Part shown: in pieces, positions 1 to 5,243 of the stretch | How positions within the stretch are numbered: the stretch's first letter is position 1 | Layout of the letters: each line of letters begins with the position of its first letter | Notes under the pieces: model-generated | Database searches by the model: none | Seen by the model: the letters and a program-made list of their open reading frames with translations, nothing else | Told to the model about the DNA's origin: nothing | From: an uncultured Rhodospirillaceae bacterium | Lineage (GTDB): Bacteria; Pseudomonadota; Alphaproteobacteria; Rhodospirillales; Casp-alpha2 | Assembly: GCA_913048145.1 (NCBI GenBank) | Contig: CAJWVP010000218.1 | Coordinates: 1 to 5,303 of the forward strand | DNA: 5,303 nt | Direction: 5' to 3' | Position numbers and translations under genes: made by a program

Positions 1-2
1 TC

Positions 3-359
3 GACGAGTTGTATCGCACCGTTGGTACTGACATTGCCGTCGGCGCGCACTTCCATGACACCCGGGGCCTTGGCCTCGCTAATGCCTACGCAGCCGTGGA
101 AGCAGGCGTACGCGAACTTGATTCCTGCCTGGGCGGATTGGGCGGTTGTCCCTACGCGCCCGGAGCATCGGGCAATATTGTCACTGAGGATCTTGTATTC
201 ATGCTGGAGGGCATGGGGCTTCGGACAGGTATCGACCTGGACGGACTGTTGGAGGCGCGTGAGATCATGGAGTGCCACCTCAAGGATGAGCCAACCCAGG
301 GTGCCTTCGTCAGCGCCGGCCGACCGCTGGGTTTTGAACCAGCGTCCGTCGCGGCGTGA
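3..359 (+). CDS. HMG-CoA lyase-family protein, C-terminal part (5' end outside window)
   Basis: This reading frame is open from the left edge to the TGA at 357-359, so only about the last 118 residues are present. HMG-CoA lyases split 3-hydroxy-3-methylglutaryl-CoA into acetyl-CoA and acetoacetate using a divalent metal held in a TIM barrel. Two family hallmarks are visible. The metal-binding His-X-His is HFHDTRG (codons 48-56 for H-F-H). The active-site loop is GLGGCPYAPGASGN, whose Cys (codon 147-149) corresponds to the catalytic Cys266 of the human enzyme. The following TEDLVFMLEGMGLRTGIDL is also typical. The end looks complete and undamaged. The next gene, an acyl-CoA dehydrogenase, begins at or just after this stop codon, so they are probably co-transcribed. 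That pairing fits leucine degradation, but related lyases act on other 3-hydroxyacyl-CoA esters. The family is secure; the exact substrate is not. Confidence 0.93.
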   Translation, partial: DELYRTVGTDIAVGAHFHDTRGLGLANAYAAVEAGVRELDSCLGGLGGCPYAPGASGNIVTEDLVFMLEGMGLRTGIDLDGLLEAREIMECHLKDEPTQGAFVSAGRPLGFEPASVAA

Positions 360-379
360 CCCCTGCGACCCATCCGAAG

Positions 380-1567
380 ATGACCGCCGTCTCTATCACC
401 GTGGACCTAGCCGAAGATTACACGGATATCCGTGAACAGGTGGCCAAGCTCTGCCAGGACTTTAACGGCGAATATTGGCGCGATCTGGAAAAACAACCGC
501 CGTCCGGAAGTTACCCGACCGCGTTCATCGAAGCACTGACGGCGGCCGGCTATCTAGCGGCGCTCATTCCCGAAGAATACGGCGGCTCCGGCCTCCCCGT
601 GCGCGGCGGTGCAGTTATCCTCGAGACCATCAACGCGACCGGTTGTTCAGCATCACCCGGCCACGCGCAGATGTACACCATGGGGACGATCCTCCGGCAT
701 GGATCGAAGGAACAAAAAGAATACTATCTGCCAAAGATCGCTTCCGGTGAGTTGCGCCTGCAAGCCTTCGGCGTGACGGAACCGACGACGGGATCGGATA
801 CCACGCAAATCAAGACCCGCGCCGACAAGCAGGGGACAGGCTACCTGATCAATGGCCAGAAGGTCTGGACCAGTCGGGCGGCCCATTCGGACCTGATGTT
901 GTTGTTGGCCCGCACCACGCCGGCGGACCAGGTTGCGAAGCGCACCCACGGCCTCTCCACCTTCCTCATCGACCTCACGGAAGCGCAAAAGAACGGCTGC
1001 GAAATCCAACCTATCGACGCCTTGGTCAACCACAACACTACCGAGGTCTTCTTCGACAACGTCCCAATTCCGGGCGATGCATTGATCGGTGAGGAAGGGC
1101 ATGGGTTCCGCCAAATCCTAGACGGCATGAATGCAGAACGCTGCCTGACAGCATCGGAAGCCATCGGCAACGGTCAGTACTTCACCAAACGCGCGGTGGC
1201 CTACGCCAATGAACGCGTAGTCTTTGGCCGCCCCGTCGGTCAGAACCAGGGAATCCAGTTTCCTATTGCAGAGGCCTTTGCCCAGTTGGAGGCTGCAGAC
1301 TTGATGGTCAGAAAGGCAACGGCCCTTTTCGACGCGGGGGAGGATTGCGGCGCTGAGGCCAATATGGCCCGGCTGCTGTCGGCACAGGCGGCCTGGAACA
1401 TGGGCGAAGCCTGTTTCTCCACCTTCGGCGGTTTTGCCTTCGCCCGCGAATACGACATCGAACGGAAATGGCGCGAGGCGCGCCTGGCCCGCACTGCGCC
1501 CATTTCACCAAACCTAATCCTCAGCTACATCGCCCAGCACGTACTGGGAATGCCGAGGAGCTACTAG
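380..1567 (+). CDS. Acyl-CoA dehydrogenase family flavoprotein
   Basis: The 395-residue length from this ATG is normal for the family, which oxidises acyl-CoA thioesters at C2-C3 with FAD and passes electrons to electron-transfer flavoprotein. The N-terminal helical domain (about 1-115) leads to the flavin/substrate loop FGVTEPTTGSD (residues 130-140), then the beta domain with KVWTSRAAHSD (161-171), then the C-terminal helical domain with RVVFGRPVGQNQGIQFP (279-295). The position of the MCAD catalytic glutamate is a proline (P374, in ARTAPISPN). A glutamate is present in MNAERCLTA (E253), the site used by isovaleryl-CoA and long-chain dehydrogenases, so that residue is the likely base. A GTG at 356 would overlap the lyase stop by four bases (GTGA) and add eight residues; neither start has a good Shine-Dalgarno site, and I prefer the ATG. 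Substrate unknown, perhaps a short branched acyl-CoA. Confidence 0.93.
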   Translation: MTAVSITVDLAEDYTDIREQVAKLCQDFNGEYWRDLEKQPPSGSYPTAFIEALTAAGYLAALIPEEYGGSGLPVRGGAVILETINATGCSASPGHAQMYTMGTILRHGSKEQKEYYLPKIASGELRLQAFGVTEPTTGSDTTQIKTRADKQGTGYLINGQKVWTSRAAHSDLMLLLARTTPADQVAKRTHGLSTFLIDLTEAQKNGCEIQPIDALVNHNTTEVFFDNVPIPGDALIGEEGHGFRQILDGMNAERCLTASEAIGNGQYFTKRAVAYANERVVFGRPVGQNQGIQFPIAEAFAQLEAADLMVRKATALFDAGEDCGAEANMARLLSAQAAWNMGEACFSTFGGFAFAREYDIERKWREARLARTAPISPNLILSYIAQHVLGMPRSY

Positions 1568-2346
1568 ACTGCCTGACAAAGTCCTCCGTCAACGTTGATC
1601 GCTGCACCGTTAATGTAAGAGCCCTGTTCTGAACACAAGAAGCAGGCCATGTTGGCGAACTCTTCCGCATAGCCCAAACGGCCAAGCGGTTGTGTTTGAC
1701 CGGCGTCATCGTACCATTCCTCCAATGTCAGGTCCCGCTCGTCGGCAGCGTGACGGCGTTCCCATTGGTCGGAACGGATTTTGCCAACCAGCATGCCGTT
1801 CACAAGTACGTTGTGCGGCGCCCCCTCACCAGCCAAAACCTTCATCAATGCCATCCCGGCTGCGCGGGTGACCTGGGTCGGCGCGCCTTCGGCGCTCGGG
1901 GTCTTCGCACCCACGTTTAGGACGTTGATGATTCTACCCCACCGGCGTTCACACATGCCGGGGAACAGCAGGCGCGTCAGGCGAATGGATGCGAACAGCT
2001 TCAAATCTAGATCGTCCTGCCAAAGCTCATCCGAGACGTCCATGAACGGCCCACGCTGTGACGTCCCGGCGTTATTGATAAGAATGTCGATGGAACCAAG
2101 CGCGGTCTCAACTTCGTTGACCACGCGCTCACAGTCTGGCGCAAGGCGAATATCGGCGGAAATAGCCACGACCTTGCCGTCGCCAACGGCTTCGATTTCA
2201 GTTTTCGCCGCGTCCAAGGCGCCCTGGCGCCGACCGATGATGGCGACATCAGCGCCCGAGCGATTGAATTCCATAGCCATGGCCTTGCCGAGCCCGGCGC
2301 TGCCGCCGGTGATGATAGCCTTGCGGCCGTCCATACGTACGTCCAT
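1564..2346 (-). CDS. Short-chain dehydrogenase/reductase (SDR) with substituted catalytic residues
   Basis: This is a 260-residue Rossmann-fold protein of classical SDR length. The cofactor-binding TGGSAGLG is at residues 13-20, followed by AD at 64-65, NNAG at 91-94 and the C-terminal INGAAINVDGG (245-255). Arginines right after the second strand (GRR, 38-40) hint at NADP(H), by inference. The catalytic tetrad Asn-Ser-Tyr-Lys is replaced at every position: K116 in DLKLFASIR, N144 in INVLNVGAK, and T157 and R161 in APTQVTRAAG. The surrounding sequence is otherwise well kept and there is no frameshift, so this looks like a divergent subfamily and not a dead gene. The ATG is supported by GGAAGGA seven bases upstream. 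It is last in a three-gene minus-strand operon, and its TAG overlaps the TAG of the acyl-CoA dehydrogenase. It may be an oxidoreductase with a different mechanism, or a binding protein; substrate unknown. Confidence 0.93.
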   Translation of the reverse strand: MDVRMDGRKAIITGGSAGLGKAMAMEFNRSGADVAIIGRRQGALDAAKTEIEAVGDGKVVAISADIRLAPDCERVVNEVETALGSIDILINNAGTSQRGPFMDVSDELWQDDLDLKLFASIRLTRLLFPGMCERRWGRIINVLNVGAKTPSAEGAPTQVTRAAGMALMKVLAGEGAPHNVLVNGMLVGKIRSDQWERRHAADERDLTLEEWYDDAGQTQPLGRLGYAEEFANMACFLCSEQGSYINGAAINVDGGLCQAV

Positions 2347-2352
2347 TGGTGT

Positions 2353-2359
2353 GTCCTTC
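2353..2359 (-). promoter_or_regulatory. Shine-Dalgarno site of the SDR gene
   Basis: On the minus strand GGAAGGA lies seven bases before the ATG at 2346. It sits in the 23-base gap after the YaiI-family gene and fixes the SDR start at this ATG instead of the in-frame ATG four codons later. Confidence 0.75.
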
Positions 2360-2369
2360 CCTATTCGGG

Positions 2370-2831
2370 TTATTGTGTTCGGGTGATCCGGTGGATGGCC
2401 TGAATGGCATCCTCCATGGCCGACAGGAACTTCGAGCGGTCCTGCTTTGTAAAGGTGGCGGGGCCACCACTAATCTCTCCGGTTTCGCGCAAATGTGCAC
2501 TCAGGTCCCGCATTGCCAATCCCATACCGATATTGTCTTTGGTAAACGCCTTGCCAGTCGGGCGTAAAGCCCGCGCGCCCCAGTCCAGACACCGCGCCGC
2601 CAGAGGTATGTCATTCGTGATCACCAGATCGCCGACACCGGCGCGCTCGGCGATCCAATCATCAGCCGCATCCGGGTCTTTCGGCACAACGATACGATGG
2701 ATCAAAGGCGTCTCTGGAAGTCGCATCCAGCTGTTCGACACCATATGGATAGGCCAGTTGTGACGTGCTGCCACCTTCAACACCTCGTCCTTCACCGGAC
2801 AGGCGTCGGCGTCCACATAGACCTCGTGCAT
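2370..2831 (-). CDS. YaiI/YqxD family protein (DUF188, UPF0178)
   Basis: This 153-residue protein has the usual length of the family. The signature segments are YVDADACPVKDE near the N-terminus (residues 5-16), VVPKDPDAADDWIAERAG (48-65), DLVITNDIPLAARCLDWGA (68-86), and RPTGKAFTKDNIG (90-102). The conserved acidic residues D7, D9, D57, D58 and D74 would cluster in a PIN/NYN-like fold, and such folds often bind metal and act on RNA. A nuclease role here is inference, because the family has no established function. The ATG matches the family's usual N-terminus although no Shine-Dalgarno site is clear. The gene starts seven bases after the stop of the upstream oxygenase, so translational coupling is plausible. 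It is usually a stand-alone housekeeping gene, which makes its place between two metabolic enzymes unexpected. It is cytoplasmic, with no signal peptide or membrane segment. Confidence 0.93.
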   Translation of the reverse strand: MHEVYVDADACPVKDEVLKVAARHNWPIHMVSNSWMRLPETPLIHRIVVPKDPDAADDWIAERAGVGDLVITNDIPLAARCLDWGARALRPTGKAFTKDNIGMGLAMRDLSAHLRETGEISGGPATFTKQDRSKFLSAMEDAIQAIHRITRTQ

Positions 2832-2838
2832 AAGCGGG

Positions 2839-3867
2839 TTAGGCCCGAATGGTGACGGCGCCGCGTGCGCCTGTGTTGAGCTGATTGGCGAAGGCCGGAT
2901 GCATAGGCCGCGGCGTGAAGGAATTCAACCACAACCGTAACAGCAAACGTCGCCGGTCCAGGTCCAAATGATCCGTAAAGGCGGTCCGCGAATGCAAGGT
3001 CGTCCTGTTGTTTAAAATTTGGATGTCACCCTTGCGGAATTCCATCTCAAGTCGCAGGTCGGGGCGCATGGAGAGCTCGCGGAAATAGTCCACGGCTTCC
3101 TGTTGGCGCACCGTCAGACCGTCACCCTTTTTCTTAGCCCCGTGTTCGATCTGCCCCTTGTTGTACCGGCAGCTGATCTTGCCGCCGAAGTAGGAGAACA
3201 CGGGGATCGGATGATGCGTGAGTTCCTTCTCCTTCGTTCCCTTGCCAACAAGATCGAGGTAGAACCCCTCATAGAGAGGCTCCAGCAGATCTGGACGGGT
3301 CGTCAGGAATTCATTGTAGAGCGCGGTCGAACTGACCACGGCACTGTCACCGCCCGACTGCGCAGGACGCACACACAACAAGCCCACTAGGTCACAACTG
3401 TCGGTGTGCGGCGGGATCGATACCGTCGTCGTGTAGGCGCGGATGTTATACTTGTACGGATCGTCTCCCTCGAATTTGTGGCCATGGTCGGTGACATGGC
3501 CAACCAGATCCCCCTTGGCGTTTTGATAGATACCATCACCCAAATAGGTACCAATTCCCCAGTAGATATCTGTGAGGTCTTCCAACTCGTAGCGCTCCAC
3601 GGGAAGGCCGCGCAACATGATGAACCCACGCCCCCGTTCCAGGATTTCCAGTTGATCCCTGAGCACGCCGGCAAGCGTATCAAGGGGGAAATCAGCTTGC
3701 CCAAAGTCGGCGCCGCGACCCTTGCCCAGGGCGCGCAGATGGGTAAGAGCAGCGTCAATTTCCTTCAGGTGCGTATCAGTGAACGGCGTAATCCAGTCCT
3801 CGGACCGACGATAGCCATCTGCGGTCCACACGGAAGTTTCCTCAACAGGGGTCATCAGCATATCCAT
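2839..3867 (-). CDS. TauD/TfdA-family Fe(II)/2-oxoglutarate-dependent oxygenase
   Basis: This is a protein of about 342 residues with the double-stranded beta-helix fold of TauD/TfdA oxygenases, which couple 2-oxoglutarate decarboxylation to substrate hydroxylation. The iron triad is visible: H154 and D156 in SIPPHTDSCDLVGLL, and H292 in NNRTTLHSRTAF. Arginines R307 and R311 in RRRLLLRLWL are the candidates for binding the 2-oxoglutarate carboxylate. SVWTADGYRRSEDW near the start and GRGFIMLRGLPVERY (about 79-93) match an abundant but uncharacterised branch of the family. The frame stays open upstream to a TTG at 3888, but that codon lies upstream of the predicted transcription start. The ATG at 3867 falls exactly at that start, and an ATG at 3855 is an alternative with a short leader. 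It is first in the operon with the YaiI-family and SDR genes. Substrate unknown; taurine is not indicated. Confidence 0.92.
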   Translation of the reverse strand: MDMLMTPVEETSVWTADGYRRSEDWITPFTDTHLKEIDAALTHLRALGKGRGADFGQADFPLDTLAGVLRDQLEILERGRGFIMLRGLPVERYELEDLTDIYWGIGTYLGDGIYQNAKGDLVGHVTDHGHKFEGDDPYKYNIRAYTTTVSIPPHTDSCDLVGLLCVRPAQSGGDSAVVSSTALYNEFLTTRPDLLEPLYEGFYLDLVGKGTKEKELTHHPIPVFSYFGGKISCRYNKGQIEHGAKKKGDGLTVRQQEAVDYFRELSMRPDLRLEMEFRKGDIQILNNRTTLHSRTAFTDHLDLDRRRLLLRLWLNSFTPRPMHPAFANQLNTGARGAVTIRA

Positions 3868-3873
3868 GGAGAA

Positions 3874-3903
3874 ATTATAAATGGCCAACCTTCATTCTGT
3901 CAG
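3874..3903 (-). promoter_or_regulatory. Sigma70-like promoter of the oxygenase operon
   Basis: On the minus strand the -35 element CTGACA (3903-3898, five of six matches to TTGACA) is separated by 18 bases from a perfect -10 TATAAT (3879-3874). Six bases further on comes an ATG at 3867, so the expected transcription start coincides with, or lies within a base or two of, that start codon. The promoter would drive the oxygenase, YaiI-family and SDR genes. It was found by eye and has no experimental support. Confidence 0.6.
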
Positions 3904-3925
3904 CCCAAAGGCGTTTCACGGCATT

Positions 3926-3957
3926 TACCTAAAGGGACCAGTACCTAAAGGGACCAG
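3926..3957. repeat. Perfect tandem duplication of a 16-bp unit
   Basis: The unit TACCTAAAGGGACCAG occurs at 3926-3941 and again at 3942-3957 with no mismatch and no spacer. It lies about 60 to 90 bases upstream of the predicted start of the oxygenase operon, where activator sites are often found. It could also be a simple replication-slippage duplication. The last bases overlap a short palindrome, GACCAGGTC (3952-3960). Confidence 0.9.
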
Positions 3958-4033
3958 GTCTTCAGGTTATTGAAAAGCTTTGCGCATACACTTTGGAAAC
4001 TTCATGTTGATCACGTTCATTAGGGCGCCAAAT

Positions 4034-4047
4034 GTACGGAGCCGTAC
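4034..4047. repeat. Perfect inverted repeat GTACGG-AG-CCGTAC
   Basis: Two six-base arms are separated by two bases in the 218-base gap between the aldolase-family gene and the oxygenase reading frame. The two-base loop is too small for a stable RNA hairpin and no T run follows, so a dimeric regulator site is more likely than a terminator. No other function is evident in this gap apart from the promoter and the tandem repeat described separately. Confidence 0.5.
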
Positions 4048-4106
4048 CCAAGGGGCAGGCCTGGTAAAACCCGGTGACCATTCAGGCGCGCTAAGGTGAC
4101 GAACGC

Positions 4107-4829
4107 CTAATTACGATAGCCAGGCTCCTCACGATCGAGGACGCGTTTGATAGCAGCAAAATGCGGCGCCACCTGCGGGTCATGCCCCCCTGGCATAGAT
4201 ATGATGCGGTCGATTTCGGCATCGGGGATCATTGCCAATTCCTGACCGGTCGATTGGGCCAGAATTTGCACCCGGCAGGTGTCCTCCAACAGGTAGAAAT
4301 CATTTAACGCGTGGGCTATATCCTGGCCGATGACGCTGACACCGTGATGAGCCATGAACATGATTTGGTGGTTGCCAAGCTTGCGGGCGATGCGTTCGCC
4401 CTCGCTGGCGTCAAGGACGCTCCCGTTGAATTCCCGATCATAGACCACCTTGCCGTAAAACTTGAGTGCGTCCTGCGAACACCACTTGAGTTCTCCATCC
4501 TTGATGCATGCAAGCGCCGTCGCGTGAGGCGTGTGCGCATGCAAGATGATCTTCGCCGCCGGGTTCATACGGTGCGTCGGCACATGAACGAAGAAAGCCG
4601 TCTCCTCGACCTCGTCGCCACCTTCGACGATATTGTCGTCGCCATCCAACAGCACCAGATTGGATGCCGTGATCTCCGACCAGAACAGGCCCCGCGGATT
4701 AATCAGTATGTGCTGGTCATCGACCATCCAGCTGAAGTGGTTGCAGATACCGGTTTGCCAACCCAATCGAGCAGCCCAGCGAAACGCCGCGGCGAAATCG
4801 ATCCGTTCTTCCATGAAACGTAGGGTCAT
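4107..4829 (-). CDS. Class II aldolase/adducin-family protein
   Basis: This is a 240-residue, single-domain cytoplasmic protein of the family that includes L-fuculose-phosphate aldolase, ribulose-5-phosphate 4-epimerase and the adducin head domain. The zinc-binding histidines are H97 and H99 in IILHAHTPHATALA and a third in AHHGVSVIG (H161/H162). An upstream acidic segment, EVEETAFFVH (73-82), may hold the residue used for proton transfer. The N-terminal GICNHFSWM (27-35) and INPRGLFWSEITASNL (43-58) correspond to the phosphate/substrate-binding loops. This pattern is closer to the adducin-like enzymes of bacteria, whose substrates are mostly unknown, than to sugar-phosphate aldolases. The ATG is supported by AGGAG eight bases upstream. 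It lies upstream of the oxygenase operon on the same strand, separated by a gap with its own promoter, so it may be transcribed separately. A lyase or decarboxylase role in the same pathway is inference. Confidence 0.92.
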   Translation of the reverse strand: MTLRFMEERIDFAAAFRWAARLGWQTGICNHFSWMVDDQHILINPRGLFWSEITASNLVLLDGDDNIVEGGDEVEETAFFVHVPTHRMNPAAKIILHAHTPHATALACIKDGELKWCSQDALKFYGKVVYDREFNGSVLDASEGERIARKLGNHQIMFMAHHGVSVIGQDIAHALNDFYLLEDTCRVQILAQSTGQELAMIPDAEIDRIISMPGGHDPQVAPHFAAIKRVLDREEPGYRN

Positions 4830-4837
4830 CGTGTCAT

Positions 4838-4842
4838 CTCCT
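4838..4842 (-). promoter_or_regulatory. Shine-Dalgarno site of the aldolase-family gene
   Basis: AGGAG on the minus strand, eight bases before the ATG at 4829, supports that start. I could not identify a convincing promoter further upstream: a GGGACA and TTTATC pair around 4862-4888 is only a weak match. Confidence 0.65.
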
Positions 4843-4887
4843 GATCCTTGAAGAGGCGCAGGATAAACGCGTTTAGGGGATTTGTCC

Positions 4888-4899
4888 CAGGAATTCCTG
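4888..4899. repeat. Perfect 12-bp palindrome CAGGAATTCCTG
   Basis: This continuous palindrome lies about 60 to 70 bases upstream of the aldolase-family start, in a region with no intact gene. Its position suits an operator for a dimeric repressor or activator, but a chance occurrence cannot be excluded. Confidence 0.4.
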
Positions 4900-4913
4900 C
4901 GTCCGGGAGCCCA

Positions 4914-5167
4914 GTCGATGTCCGCGTTGATGACGGGTCGCCTAAAGTTTGACCGAGTACTTGCGCTCGAGCGACGTCATCAGAAAAACCACCTCTGCGG
5001 CTTTTGGTTTCCGCGTCGGGAAACCCGTCGCCCTTGCCTATCTGAACGGCGCCACCGGTGGCGATCGGCTCAGGATCGACATCGCCCGCATCATGTTTCC
5101 AGCCACCTTCACCAAGGCTCCCGCCTTCAATCCCACAGGCACCCTTATGCAGCCAGCGCAGCAGTAG
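4914..5167 (+). pseudogene. Decayed C-terminus of a GcvT-type domain (sarcosine/dimethylglycine dehydrogenase or aminomethyltransferase relative)
   Basis: Translation of 4952-5167 gives segments typical of the C-terminal barrel of GcvT-like proteins: TEYLRSSDVIRKTTSAAFG, VGKPVALAYL, FPATFTKAPAFNPTG and a natural-looking end at TAG 5165-5167. Relatives usually read TSAAYGHTVGK, ALAYV and PLYDPTGARM in these places. Just upstream, VRVDDGSPKV (4920-4949) continues the similarity in a frame that stops at TGA 4950-4952. Adding one base there would give a tryptophan, as relatives have before the Glu-containing loop. Nothing recognisable remains before about 4914, so most of the gene, including any FAD domain, has been lost. 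Such proteins oxidise or transfer N-methyl or aminomethyl groups, often through tetrahydrofolate. The remnant adjoins a formaldehyde dehydrogenase, a sensible partner for an N-demethylating enzyme. Identification is by resemblance only. Confidence 0.68.
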
Positions 5168-5178
5168 CAAACACCGCA

Positions 5179-5207
5179 TTGTGTCGACCGCGCAAGAACG
5201 GCATAAT
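5179..5207 (+). promoter_or_regulatory. Possible promoter of the class III alcohol dehydrogenase gene
   Basis: TTGTGT (5179-5184) and CATAAT (5202-5207) are separated by 17 bases. The -10 matches five of six consensus bases and the -35 only three. Transcription would begin near 5214, giving a leader of about 30 bases. This leader contains the AT-rich inverted repeat AAAACA-CTTT-TGTTTT (5217-5232), which ends immediately before the ribosome binding site. Confidence 0.4.
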
Positions 5208-5233
5208 TATCGTAATAAAACACTTTTGTTTTG

Positions 5234-5237
5234 GGAG
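5234..5237 (+). promoter_or_regulatory. Shine-Dalgarno site of the class III alcohol dehydrogenase gene
   Basis: GGAG is followed by six bases and then the ATG at 5244, a standard arrangement that decides the start of the partial gene at the right edge. Confidence 0.75.
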
Positions 5238-5243
5238 AATTAC

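Noticed and set aside
1781..2386. A 201-codon plus-strand frame opposite the SDR gene
   Set aside because: It is a Ser/Arg/Pro-rich shadow of the SDR with no recognisable motif.
3875..3895. A six-codon minus-strand ORF (MKVGHL) just upstream of the oxygenase, as a possible leader peptide
   Set aside because: It lies between the -35 and -10 elements, so it would not be on the predicted transcript, and it has no ribosome binding site.
3019..3948. Long plus-strand frames opposite the oxygenase gene
   Set aside because: They are antisense shadows: the minus strand encodes a full TauD/TfdA protein with all metal ligands, and the plus-strand products resemble nothing.
4048..4106. A possible rho-independent terminator after the aldolase-family gene
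   Set aside because: Only four-base stems can be drawn and no T run follows on the minus strand.
4949..5167. A 72-codon plus-strand frame as a functional small gene
   Set aside because: It opens with TTG without a ribosome binding site and matches only the tail of a larger domain, with similarity continuing upstream in another frame. It is better treated as a pseudogene remnant.
4826..5179. A 117-codon minus-strand frame ending with an ATGA overlap at the aldolase-family start
   Set aside because: It is antisense to the GcvT-domain remnant, shows no protein family pattern, and its composition looks like a shadow frame. The ATGA overlap is explained by the real start of the aldolase-family gene.
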